Of a DNA stretch of 64,000 nt, positions 9,359-17,229 are shown one piece after another; position 1 is the first letter of the stretch; every line of letters starts with the position of its first letter. This DNA comes from Dethiobacter sp. (GTDB lineage: Bacteria > Bacillota > Dethiobacteria > DTU022 > UBA8154). The notes under the pieces were generated by a model. The model did not search any database. It was given only the letters and a program-made list of their open reading frames with translations, and had not been told where the DNA came from. The stretch covers positions 1-64,000 of the forward strand of contig DYEO01000018.1 of the NCBI GenBank assembly GCA_020725665.1, in the 5' to 3' direction. The translations under genes and the position numbers were made by a program.

Positions 9359-11524
9359 TTATTCCGGAGGGGAAACAAATACAATTTTCGCAAAATCAGC
9401 CATGCGCAGGTACATGGCCCGGATCAGAGAAAGCAGGGCCAGCCTGTTGGCACGGATCTTTTCATCCTCCACCATCACGAGGACCGTATCAAAGAAGGGG
9501 TCTACAGCTTCCTTGAAACGGGCCAGGCGTGCCAGCGCAGCGCTGTAATCGCCGGCCGCAAGCAGGGCGCGGAGTTTTGGCTCGGCCTCCTGCCAGTGTG
9601 AGTAAAGTTCCCGTTCACCCGCCTCCTGCAGCAGTTTTTCGTGCACCACAACAGCAGGATCTGCATGTAAGGCAAGGTTGGCAACCCGCGTGTAGGCAGC
9701 GGCGGCCAGGGCAAGCTCCATTGTGCCCCGTTTTTCCTGCAGGAAGCGGGCCCGCTGCCAGAGGGCCGCAACATCCTCCACGGGAGCGGCCAGGACCCCA
9801 TCCACCAGATCATAATCGATCCCTCGCTCCTGCAAGTAGTGGCGCAGGCGCTGCCAGGTAAATTCTTTGATCACGGCGACCGTTTCCGCTACGGCCAGGT
9901 CCGGCAGGCGCTCCCCGTAGAGGAGCAGGGCTTTTTCAATCAATTCGCTGAACGGCAGGGGCAGGGCATGCTCAAGCAGAATCTGCAGCAGCCCCAGGCT
10001 CTGGCGCCGCAGGGCATAGGGATCCTGGGAGCCGCTGGGACGGATACCGGCGGCAAAACAGCCGGCTAGATGGTCGGCCTTATCCGCCAGGGCCACCAGC
10101 ATACCGGCTCTGCTGCGGGGCAGGGCATCCCCGGTAAAGCGGGGCAGGTAGTGTTCATATACGGCTACGGCTGTTTTTTCGTCCTCTCCGTCCGCCAGGG
10201 CGTATTCCCGGCCCATGATTCCCTGCAGTTCGGGAAATTCGCCCACCATGTGTGTTGCCAGGTCGGCCTTGGCCAGGCGGGCAGCCCGCAGGGCCGCCTC
10301 CTTCTCCCCGGCAACTTTTCCCGGAAGGCGATCCGCCAGGTAAGCGGTAAGGGCAACGAGGCGTTCCATCTTATCATAGACGGTCCCCAGCTTTTCCTGG
10401 TAGAGAATCTCCTTCAGCTTCTCCACCCTCATTTCCAGTGAGGATCGCCGGTCTTCTTCGTAAAAAAAGCGGGCATCAGCCAAGCGCGCCTTGAGCACCT
10501 TCTCGTTGCCGGCGCGCACGTTTTCCGCGATAGCCGCGGGATTGTTGGAAACAGTGACAAAGAAGGGGCGGATTTTCCCCTCCTTATCTTCCACGGGGAA
10601 ATAGCGCTGATGACTTTGCATCGTTGTTACCAGCACCTCCCGGGGCAGCGCCAGGTAGTTCCCGGGGAACGAGCAGAGCAGGGCCTGTGGCTGTTCCACT
10701 AGGAAAGTAACCTCCTGGAGCAGTTCCTTATCCAGCACGGCCCGCTCGCCACAGCTTGCGGCAGCTTTTTCAACCTCTTCCTTAATCAGGCGGGACCGCT
10801 GCGCCTGGTCCAGGATTACTCCCTTTTCCGGCAGGAGGGCAAAATAGTGAGCCGCATTTTTTACGCTAAAGGGACCGGGAGCAAGGAAACGGTGCCCCCG
10901 GCTTTCCTGCCCGGCACTCAGCCCGGCGCACTGGAACCGCACCTGCTCCTCACCATAAAGGCAGAGCAACCAGCGCAGGGGCCGGGCAAAACGGAAGCGG
11001 TTTATTTCCCAGTACATATTTTTAGGAAAGGAAAGGCTTTTTATAAGCCCGGGCAGGATTTGGCCGAGGAGATCCACTGTCCTGGCACCGCTTATTTTAT
11101 GCAGTGCTACCAGGTATTCCCCTTTTTCTGTCTGCTCCAACTGGAGGTCCTCTACGCGGAGGCCGAGCTTGGCGGCAAAACCCCGGGCCGCCGCCGTGGG
11201 CTTACCCTCTTGATCAAAGGCCCGCTCCCGGGCAGGCCCCTTTTTCTTTTCTTCCCGATCCGGCTGTTTTGCCGCAAGGGCAGTAACGTAGAGGACGAGG
11301 CGGCGCGGCGTGCCCAGCGCACGTACCTCACCAAAGGAAAGGCATTGCTCCCGCAACAGGGCCGCACCTTTTTCTTGCAGTTGTTCCAGTACCCCCGGCA
11401 TGAACCGGGCAGGAATCTCTTCTGTACCAATCTCCAACAGCAGATCCCGTGCCGTCGCTTGCGCCGGTCTCACCTTCCCCTTTACGCGCACTTTTTTTAC
11501 TGTTTGATCCCTTCTTGTTTTCAT
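9359..11524 (-). CDS. glyS: Glycyl-tRNA synthetase beta subunit
   Basis: This is the beta subunit of the bacterial alpha2beta2 glycyl-tRNA synthetase, responsible for tRNA recognition. The 721-aa length is typical. The family N-terminus ([19 protein letters not shown]) appears only after about 26 extra basic residues. The ATG at 11524 overlaps the glyQ stop by 4 bp, so the extension may be real and translationally coupled. An HD-like central region and a C-terminal anticodon-binding DALR-type region follow. The gene ends about 80 bp before the ppsR start. Confidence 0.96.
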   Translation of the reverse strand: MKTRRDQTVKKVRVKGKVRPAQATARDLLLEIGTEEIPARFMPGVLEQLQEKGAALLREQCLSFGEVRALGTPRRLVLYVTALAAKQPDREEKKKGPARERAFDQEGKPTAAARGFAAKLGLRVEDLQLEQTEKGEYLVALHKISGARTVDLLGQILPGLIKSLSFPKNMYWEINRFRFARPLRWLLCLYGEEQVRFQCAGLSAGQESRGHRFLAPGPFSVKNAAHYFALLPEKGVILDQAQRSRLIKEEVEKAAASCGERAVLDKELLQEVTFLVEQPQALLCSFPGNYLALPREVLVTTMQSHQRYFPVEDKEGKIRPFFVTVSNNPAAIAENVRAGNEKVLKARLADARFFYEEDRRSSLEMRVEKLKEILYQEKLGTVYDKMERLVALTAYLADRLPGKVAGEKEAALRAARLAKADLATHMVGEFPELQGIMGREYALADGEDEKTAVAVYEHYLPRFTGDALPRSRAGMLVALADKADHLAGCFAAGIRPSGSQDPYALRRQSLGLLQILLEHALPLPFSELIEKALLLYGERLPDLAVAETVAVIKEFTWQRLRHYLQERGIDYDLVDGVLAAPVEDVAALWQRARFLQEKRGTMELALAAAAYTRVANLALHADPAVVVHEKLLQEAGERELYSHWQEAEPKLRALLAAGDYSAALARLARFKEAVDPFFDTVLVMVEDEKIRANRLALLSLIRAMYLRMADFAKIVFVSPPE

Positions 11525-12441
11525 TGGGGATCACCCCCTGCTGGCGCAGCTGTGCCTGCCGGGGCTGCAACTCCGCCCTGCAGCAGGGGATATCCCGCCG
11601 CTTCCCGCTGCTCCAGGTAAATACGGCCGCAAAGGCGGGCCAGTTCGCGGATACGGCCGATATAGGCGGTACGTTCGGTTACACTGATGGCGCCGCGGGC
11701 ATCGAGGACATTAAAGGTGTGCGAGCATTTGAGCACATAGTCGTAGGCCGGCAGGACAAGCTGCTTTTCCACGATCCGTTTTGCTTCCCGCTCGTAGAGG
11801 GTGAAAAGTTCCAGGAGCAGAACTGTATCCGCCTCCTCAAAACTGTAACGGGAGTGTTCCGCTTCCCCTTTTTGGAAAACGGCGCCGTAACTGACACCTG
11901 GCGTCCATTCCAGGTCGAAAACGTTGTCACATTTCTGAATAAACATGGCGATGCGCTCCAGCCCGTATGTAAGTTCCACCGCTACCAGGTCCAGGTCAAA
12001 TCCTCCCACCTGCTGGAAATAGGTAAACTGGGTAATTTCCATGCCGTCCAGCCAGACTTCCCAGCCCAGCCCCCAGGCCCCCAGGGTGGGAGATTCCCAG
12101 TCATCCTCCACAAAACGGATATCGTGTTCGGATGGTGTAATACCCAGATAGGCCAGGCTGGAGAGATAAAGGTCCTGAATATGCACGGGAGCTGGTTTTA
12201 GGATCACCTGGTACTGGTGATGCTGGTAGAGGCGGTTGGGGTTCTCCCCGTAGCGCCCGTCAGCGGGACGGCGGGAGGGTTCCACGTAAGCCACCTTCCA
12301 CGGTTCCGGGCCGAGGGACCGCAAAAATGTGGCAGGGTTCATCGTGCCCGCTCCCTTCTCCACATCATAGGGCTGCCAGAGCAGACACCCCTCCTTTGCC
12401 CAAAAATCCTGCAGTCTGATGATAATTTCCTGAAAGTTCAC
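11521..12441 (-). CDS. glyQ: Glycyl-tRNA synthetase alpha subunit
   Basis: This is the catalytic class II subunit of the heterotetrameric glycyl-tRNA synthetase. Recognisable blocks include [17 protein letters not shown] at the N-terminus, [19 protein letters not shown], and [20 protein letters not shown]. At 306 aa it is slightly longer than usual because of an Ala/Gly/Pro-rich tail ([18 protein letters not shown]) that overlaps the glyS start. Many Firmicutes glyQS operons have an upstream T-box; the 360 bp upstream here are filled with repeats and show no T-box motif, so that control seems to be missing. Confidence 0.96.
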   Translation of the reverse strand: MNFQEIIIRLQDFWAKEGCLLWQPYDVEKGAGTMNPATFLRSLGPEPWKVAYVEPSRRPADGRYGENPNRLYQHHQYQVILKPAPVHIQDLYLSSLAYLGITPSEHDIRFVEDDWESPTLGAWGLGWEVWLDGMEITQFTYFQQVGGFDLDLVAVELTYGLERIAMFIQKCDNVFDLEWTPGVSYGAVFQKGEAEHSRYSFEEADTVLLLELFTLYEREAKRIVEKQLVLPAYDYVLKCSHTFNVLDARGAISVTERTAYIGRIRELARLCGRIYLEQREAAGYPLLQGGVAAPAGTAAPAGGDPQ

Positions 12442-12460
12442 CGGCTTACTCCTTCCATTT

Positions 12461-12488
12461 TTTAGTCTAAAGTCAAAAGTCTAAAGTC
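12461..12488. repeat. Heptamer array, 4 units
   Basis: Four contiguous 7-bp units read TTTAGTC, TAAAGTC, AAAAGTC, TAAAGTC, just upstream of the glyQ start. The unit sequence differs from other arrays in the window, but the 7-bp period and a GTC/GAC core are shared. Confidence 0.8.
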
Positions 12489-12532
12489 ATTTAAAAAGAC
12501 CTTCGACTCATGCCTTCATGCGCCGGAGCTTT

Positions 12533-12585
12533 GCGACAGGGGACGGTTCTCGATCTACGACAGGGGACGGTTCTCGATCTGTCGC
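12533..12585. repeat. GACGGTTC dispersed repeat, two-unit copy
   Basis: Two tandem 24-bp units carry the core ACAGGGGACGGTTCTCGATC, bounded by GCGACAG and CTGTCGC, a perfect 7-bp inverted repeat. A one-unit copy with the same GCGAC...GTCGC ends lies at 39665-39694. The arrangement resembles REP elements; no transposase for them is visible here. Confidence 0.75.
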
Positions 12586-12619
12586 ATTTGATAAGTTTAA
12601 CATTGTAACACTTCAGGTG

Positions 12620-12727
12620 GACGTATCGACTTCCCTGTTTTGCAGGGTTGATGAGCCCGTATTACGAAACAAGTGCGCCTTCTGCCATACCAGTAAGTGT
12701 TCAAATGTTTTCGCCGATTTTTTTCAT
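12620..12727 (-). pseudogene. Remnant of a four-helix-bundle (S23/TIGR02436-like) gene, N-terminal part
   Basis: On the minus strand an ATG at 12727 is preceded by AGGAGTC heptamers that can act as an SD. After a +1 shift the translation reads SAKTFEHLLVWQKAHLF, the N-terminal signature of the small four-helix-bundle proteins related to the 23S rRNA intervening-sequence protein. The frame then loses similarity and ends. The rest of the 360-bp gap between glyQ and recO is made of repeats. Confidence 0.55.
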
Positions 12728-12729
12728 TC

Positions 12730-12799
12730 TGACTCCTGACTCCTGTCTCCTTACTCCTGAGCCCGAATTTCGACTTTCGACTTTAGACTTTCGACCCTG
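12730..12799. repeat. Heptamer array, about 10 units
   Basis: Units TGACTCC, TGACTCC, TGTCTCC, TTACTCC, TGAGCCC are followed, with a small phase change, by GAATTTC, GACTTTC, GACTTTA, GACTTTC, GACCCTG. The block starts 3 bp after the recO stop codon and on the minus strand supplies AGGAGTC motifs before the four-helix-bundle remnant. Confidence 0.85.
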
Positions 12800-12802
12800 C
12801 TT

Positions 12803-13567
12803 TCACTCGCCGGGGCTTTGCCGGCCGCGCAGTTCCGCCATGAAGGAAAGAGATTTAAGGGGGCCAGGCTCCGTCCAATATTGCAGGAAACGGCCGGTAA
12901 AGTCGGCAAGCTCCTTTTGCTGCGCCTGCTGTACACGCAGGGTTGCAAGTTCGCGCTCGGAAACACGCTGCAGATTTTTGAGCAGGGCGTAGGTACCGCG
13001 GGAGAGGGAAATACCCGGTTGCTGCGCCGGGCGGCAACTCTCGCAAAAAATGCCGCCGGCAGCCGTGTTCCAGTAAAAGGGACCATTCCTGTCCCCGCAA
13101 AATATACAGCCGTCGCAATGGGGACGAAAACCGAGCAGTAAAAGAAAGCGCAGCTCAAAAAAGCGGGTCAGCAGCTCCCTGTCCCCCTTCCCTTCCCGCA
13201 ACATGGACCAGGCGTTTACCAGTAGCTGAAAAACTGCGGGGTTGGGTTCTCCTTCCGGCAGCAGCCGCTCCACCAGCTCGGCAAAATATAGTCCCCGGGC
13301 GTAATCTTCCACATGCACCAGCAGTTCGCGGAAACTCGTCTCCACCTGTGCCTGGGAGACAGTGAAGAGGGTTCGCCCCTTGTACAACAAGAAACTGCCG
13401 CAGGTAAATAATTCCACCGTGGCGGCCAGCTTGCTTTTTACGCGGCGCGCTCCAGGAGCCTTCGCGTATATCTTCCCCTCATCCCAGGCCAGGAGAGTAA
13501 GGAGACGGTCCGTCTCCCCAAAAGGCCGGGAGCTCAGGACCAGTGCCCTGGTCTGCAGGTATTTCAA
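12803..13567 (-). CDS. recO: DNA repair protein RecO
   Basis: RecO mediates RecA loading with RecR and anneals SSB-coated DNA. The 254-aa protein has the N-terminal OB fold (ALVLSSRPFGETDRLLTLL), a helical middle and the C-terminal zinc-finger region with paired cysteines (CDGCIFCGD ... FCESCRP). The length is normal. It follows era by about 26 bp on the same strand, the usual Firmicutes order, and its stop is directly followed by a heptamer array. Confidence 0.95.
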   Translation of the reverse strand: MKYLQTRALVLSSRPFGETDRLLTLLAWDEGKIYAKAPGARRVKSKLAATVELFTCGSFLLYKGRTLFTVSQAQVETSFRELLVHVEDYARGLYFAELVERLLPEGEPNPAVFQLLVNAWSMLREGKGDRELLTRFFELRFLLLLGFRPHCDGCIFCGDRNGPFYWNTAAGGIFCESCRPAQQPGISLSRGTYALLKNLQRVSERELATLRVQQAQQKELADFTGRFLQYWTEPGPLKSLSFMAELRGRQSPGE

Positions 13568-13593
13568 AAATACTCCTCCCCAAAAAGCAGATG

Positions 13594-14484
13594 TTAGCCA
13601 TCATCATAGCCAAGCTGACGCAGGACGTTATCCCGGCTGCGCCAGTCCTTTTTAACCTTGACCCAGAGCTCCAGGAACACGGCATTGCCCAGCAGTTTTT
13701 CCAGATCCCGGCGCGCTGCAGTGCCAATGTGCTTGAGCATGCCGCCCCCCTTCCCAATAATAATCTTTTTCTGAGAATCCTTCTCCACGAAAATTTCCGC
13801 CCGGATGAGCAGCATCTCCCCCCTACGGCGTATTTCCATGGCAGTTATCTGTACGGCAACGGCATGGGGCACTTCTTCATGTGTCTGCTCCATAATTTTT
13901 TCACGGATAATCTCGGCCGCCAGAAATTCCTCCGGGCGATCGACGGTCATATCCGGGGGATAGTACTGGGGACCTGAAGGCAAGTGCTCCCTGATGGCAA
14001 GGCGTAGTGGTTCCAGGTTCTGTTCCTGCAGCGCGGAAACCTGGAAAATTCCCTGGAATTCCATTAACTGCCTGTAGCGGGGCAGGATGCGTGTGTCAAA
14101 ATCCGCTGCCGCCATGTCCATTTTGTTAATCACAAGCAACACCGGGGTTGCGATCTCCTGCAGCAGAGCAGCGACTTTCCTGTCTCCTGGTCCGGGTGAA
14201 CTGCCGGCCTCGACCAGAAACAGGATCAAATCCACTTCTGTTAAAGCATCCGTTGCCGCCTTTAGCATGTAGTCACCAAGCCGGTGGCGGGGACTGTGAA
14301 TCCCCGGTGTATCAAGAAAAATAAGCTGGGTATCTTCCCCCGTGTAAATGGTATGGATGCGGTTCCGCGTTGTCTGCGGCCGGGGGGAAACGATCAGCAC
14401 TTTTTTCCCAATCAGAGCATTGATGAGGGTGGATTTTCCAACATTGGGCCGTCCAACCACGGCGATAAAACCGGAAACAAACAT
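13594..14484 (-). CDS. era: GTPase Era
   Basis: Era is a small GTPase needed for 30S ribosome maturation. G1 (GRPNVGKSTLINAL), G3 (DTPGIHSPRHRLG), G4 (NKMD) and G5-like motifs are followed by the C-terminal KH domain (IIGKGGGMLKHIGTAARRDLEKLLG). At 296 aa it is full length. It is transcribed toward recO and diverges from a small membrane-protein gene at 14586. Confidence 0.97.
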   Translation of the reverse strand: MFVSGFIAVVGRPNVGKSTLINALIGKKVLIVSPRPQTTRNRIHTIYTGEDTQLIFLDTPGIHSPRHRLGDYMLKAATDALTEVDLILFLVEAGSSPGPGDRKVAALLQEIATPVLLVINKMDMAAADFDTRILPRYRQLMEFQGIFQVSALQEQNLEPLRLAIREHLPSGPQYYPPDMTVDRPEEFLAAEIIREKIMEQTHEEVPHAVAVQITAMEIRRRGEMLLIRAEIFVEKDSQKKIIIGKGGGMLKHIGTAARRDLEKLLGNAVFLELWVKVKKDWRSRDNVLRQLGYDDG

Positions 14485-14585
14485 ATTTTCTCTTTACTTC
14501 TTTCGAATGTTTAAGATATAATTATCATAAATAAGGATTTAAGGGTACATGCACCATCCTGCATTTTATTAAAAGGAGCATTAAG

Positions 14586-14768
14586 ATGGAGGAGCAGAAA
14601 AAAAAAGAACTGAAGGCCAGGGGAAGCAAGGCACTGATTATTAATGTAATCTTTTTTTTCGTTCTTTTCCTGGGTATTATCATGGTTACATATACAAGCC
14701 TAATCACAACAGTGATCGTCATCTCCGTGGTCTTCGTGGCCGCCCTGCTTTACATTTATTTATCCTGA
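14586..14768 (+). CDS. Small two-helix membrane protein, unknown
   Basis: This 60-aa frame has an AAAAGGAG SD 6 nt before its ATG. A charged N-terminus (MEEQKKKELKARG) is followed by two hydrophobic helices (about residues 19-37 and 40-58) and almost no C-terminal tail. It diverges from era, has a TATAAT at about 14516 upstream, and is followed by a terminator-like hairpin. I do not recognise a family. Composition, SD and terminator support a real gene. Confidence 0.6.
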   Translation: MEEQKKKELKARGSKALIINVIFFFVLFLGIIMVTYTSLITTVIVISVVFVAALLYIYLS

Positions 14769-14812
14769 GCACTAAATGCAGTCCGCCGCACGATCACCTC
14801 TTGCTTTTTCAA

Positions 14813-14858
14813 CCCCTCTGCTGCTAATCGTTCCCCAAAGCAGGGGTTTTTATTTTTT
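14813..14858 (+). terminator. Probable intrinsic terminator after the small membrane gene
   Basis: A G+C stem formed by CCCCT..GC and GCAGGGG is followed by a T-rich run on the plus strand. It sits between the converging small gene and cdd, overlapping the last codons of cdd. Confidence 0.5.
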
Positions 14859-15248
14859 CCGGAAGCTAAAAGAGTGGGGCAACAGTTCCTGCAGCGTAAA
14901 TTTTTGCATCTCTTCATCCCGGGAAGCGACAAATATTTGCAAATCCGGAGCAAACTCGGACAATACCTGGCGACACGCACCGCAGGGAAGAGGGGGGGCA
15001 TCCCCTTCCGCCACCACAGCGAGCCGGGAAAATTGTCGGTGCCCGGCGGTGACTGCAGCGGCAACAGCCGCTCGTTCTGCACAAACGGTAAGACCCAGGG
15101 AACTGTTTTCCACGTTAACCCCGGTAAAGACTTCTCCTTTTTCTGTTAAGAGGGCCGCGGCCACGCGGTAACCCGAGTAAGGTGCATAAGCCCGGGGCAA
15201 AGCCTCGCGGGCCAGTGTTACGAGTTCACCTGGTTCCATGTGATGCAA
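14850..15248 (-). CDS. cdd: Cytidine deaminase
   Basis: This enzyme deaminates cytidine and deoxycytidine to uridine forms in pyrimidine salvage. At 132 aa it matches the small homotetrameric form. The zinc site is clear: CAERAA carries the first zinc Cys and the catalytic Glu, and PCGACRQVL carries the other two Cys. NVENSSLGLT binds the nucleoside. It lies between the DUF881 gene and era, close to its position in B. subtilis. Confidence 0.96.
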   Translation of the reverse strand: MHHMEPGELVTLAREALPRAYAPYSGYRVAAALLTEKGEVFTGVNVENSSLGLTVCAERAAVAAAVTAGHRQFSRLAVVAEGDAPPLPCGACRQVLSEFAPDLQIFVASRDEEMQKFTLQELLPHSFSFRKK

Positions 15249-15301
15249 GATCCCCTTTAAAGATGCTTAAAGTCAGAGCCGGATTTCAGTCAGCAAGGCC
15301 C

Positions 15302-16345
15302 TCAATTGCGGTACGGGGGAAGCACAATGCCTTCTTTTTTCTCCACCTCAAAACGGAAGTTGCGGTGGAATTCAAAAGAAAAACGTATAATATCAAGGCC
15401 GCTGGCCAGGACGTCGGGGTCTCCGATCGCCTCGATCACAACCGGGTTTGCCGGTATCTCCTTCTGGTTAACCCGGATCACCGGGCCCACACAGCGGATG
15501 GGCGAGGTGGAGATAAGGCGCTGTCCTCCCACAGCCACACCCCTGGCCCCGGCAGCAAAGAGTTCGTTGACCACGTCACGCACATCCGAATCATGGATAA
15601 TATCACCGGCTCCATAGCCGCTGGGAGCATCAAAAAGACGGATCATCACGCCGTTGCCGGACATCTCCGCCAATCCGGCAGCTACGCGCACCTCGTGCAG
15701 GCTGACGCGCAGGGAATCGATCTCCTCGTTGAGGGTCTGGATATAGTCAAGGGGGCTGTAGGGAACAAGCATACGGCTTCTGCCCTCCATCACCTCGATA
15801 CGAAAGACCTGTTCCTGAGTCAATCCCCCCTCCTTATAGAGACCAAAAATCTCCGCCACCGTTTCTTCATGTAATAACGACGGCTCAACCTCAACCCCGT
15901 CGTTGCTGGAAATGCGCAACGTAAACTCCATTTTTTCCGCCTGCCGCTGCACAGTCGCGTCCTGGTTGATGATGGTCAGTATTTTTTCCCGCATCAGGGC
16001 ATCCCATTCCCGCAGGATCGTCTCCTGGACCTGGCGGCCGTAGGTAAATATTATGCGGGACAACTCGTCACTGTCCTTGGCCAGGTCGACCTCGTAACTG
16101 AAATTTGCCAGCGCTTCCCGCACCGCAGACCTGTTCTGCACTCCCTTCTCCTGGGCCAGGCGCTGGCCGTACTGCAGCAGGTCCTGCGTGATGCCCTGCT
16201 TAAAGGCCAGTTCCTCTCCCACTTCCGAATTCTGGGGGTAAGAAAGATAAAAATTAAGCCCCACCAGTAAAGTGTTGCAGATAAGAATAATGATTAAAAG
16301 GACAAGCATCCTGTTGTCCACAGTAGTGCCTGTGCTCAGCTTCAT
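15302..16345 (-). CDS. DUF881 family membrane-anchored protein
   Basis: A short cytoplasmic N-terminus, one transmembrane helix (LVLLIIILICNTLLVGLNFYL) and a long extracytoplasmic helical region precede the DUF881 core (VNELFAAGARGVAVGGQRL; CVGPVIRVN). The length is 347 aa. DUF881 proteins usually sit near ylx/division genes in Firmicutes; here the gene is inserted between dgkA and cdd, which is unusual. The function is not established. The N-terminal half may form a coiled coil. Confidence 0.8.
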   Translation of the reverse strand: MKLSTGTTVDNRMLVLLIIILICNTLLVGLNFYLSYPQNSEVGEELAFKQGITQDLLQYGQRLAQEKGVQNRSAVREALANFSYEVDLAKDSDELSRIIFTYGRQVQETILREWDALMREKILTIINQDATVQRQAEKMEFTLRISSNDGVEVEPSLLHEETVAEIFGLYKEGGLTQEQVFRIEVMEGRSRMLVPYSPLDYIQTLNEEIDSLRVSLHEVRVAAGLAEMSGNGVMIRLFDAPSGYGAGDIIHDSDVRDVVNELFAAGARGVAVGGQRLISTSPIRCVGPVIRVNQKEIPANPVVIEAIGDPDVLASGLDIIRFSFEFHRNFRFEVEKKEGIVLPPYRN

Positions 16346-16392
16346 CCCGTAAGCCTCCCGTTAATTACTCCAAGCTTAAACGCTTATGTCCG

Positions 16393-16755
16393 TTACCAGA
16401 GGGCAATAAGCCTGCCCGCAAAAACCAGCCAGGCCACCGCCAGGGCAAAAAGCGCGGCAAAAAGAACCGCCCCCGCAGCAACATTTTTAGCCGCATGGGC
16501 GAGATCGTTATATTTACGTGTGGAAAGGTCCACCGCCTTCTCCAAAGCGGTATTAATCATTTCTGTTATTAAAACAAGAAACACAGCGGTGAGTACAAAC
16601 AATAATTCCCATCTCTCCACCCGGAAATAGAAAGAGGCGGCAAGCACAAGTACGGCGGCAACGAGGTGAAAGCGCATGTTCCTCTCCCGGCATACGGCAA
16701 AGGCTATCCCCTGGAAAGCGGCGATGAAACTGGTTATCAGTTTGTGGTGTCTCAT
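16393..16755 (-). CDS. dgkA: Diacylglycerol/undecaprenol kinase (DgkA family)
   Basis: This is a small integral membrane kinase; Firmicutes members phosphorylate undecaprenol for cell-wall lipid recycling. The 120-aa protein has three hydrophobic helices and the family motif (FLVLITEMINTALEKAVDL, with the catalytic Glu). It lies between ybeY and the DUF881 gene on the same strand, matching the dgkA-cdd-era neighbourhood of B. subtilis. Confidence 0.94.
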   Translation of the reverse strand: MRHHKLITSFIAAFQGIAFAVCRERNMRFHLVAAVLVLAASFYFRVERWELLFVLTAVFLVLITEMINTALEKAVDLSTRKYNDLAHAAKNVAAGAVLFAALFALAVAWLVFAGRLIALW

Positions 16756-16782
16756 TCAGTTTAACTTCCCCGTAGAGCACTC

Positions 16783-17229
16783 TCAGAGACCGAACCTATG
16801 CAGGACCATTTCCTGTTTTTCTTTCATTTCCTGCTCCGCAGCGTCGCTGTCGTGGTCGTAACCTAATAAATGAAGTATACCATGTACAGCCAGAAAAGCA
16901 ACTTCCCTTTTTAGCGAATGACCCAGGGCCCTGCTCTGTTCAGTGGCCTTCTCCAGAGAGATGACAACATCACCCAGGAGGTCATCTTCTTCCGCTGCGG
17001 CGCAACCGTCCTGCAGGTTAAAAGCAAGGACGTCAGTGGGCGCGTCCTTACCCCGGTAGGTTAAATTCAGTTCATGGATATAGCTGTTGTCCACGAGGAC
17101 AATGCTGACTTCTCCCTGTGTTCCCACGCCTTCCAGACGCAGCACAAAAGTACCGATCTTCTCCAACAGGGAGATAAGATCCATAGGAACGGGAATCTCA
17201 TCCTGTAAGTTGTTTACCAAAACCGCCAT
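16783..17229 (-). CDS. ybeY: Endoribonuclease YbeY
   Basis: YbeY is a metal-dependent endoribonuclease acting in 16S rRNA 3'-end maturation. The metal-binding motif HGILHLLGYDHDSDAA is complete. I chose the ATG at 17229, preceded by GGGGGAGAAA, giving 148 aa; the open frame extends 30 codons further but those residues lack family similarity. The start lies inside the last codons of pgpH (32-bp overlap), so translation is probably coupled. Confidence 0.95.
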   Translation of the reverse strand: MAVLVNNLQDEIPVPMDLISLLEKIGTFVLRLEGVGTQGEVSIVLVDNSYIHELNLTYRGKDAPTDVLAFNLQDGCAAAEEDDLLGDVVISLEKATEQSRALGHSLKREVAFLAVHGILHLLGYDHDSDAAEQEMKEKQEMVLHRFGL

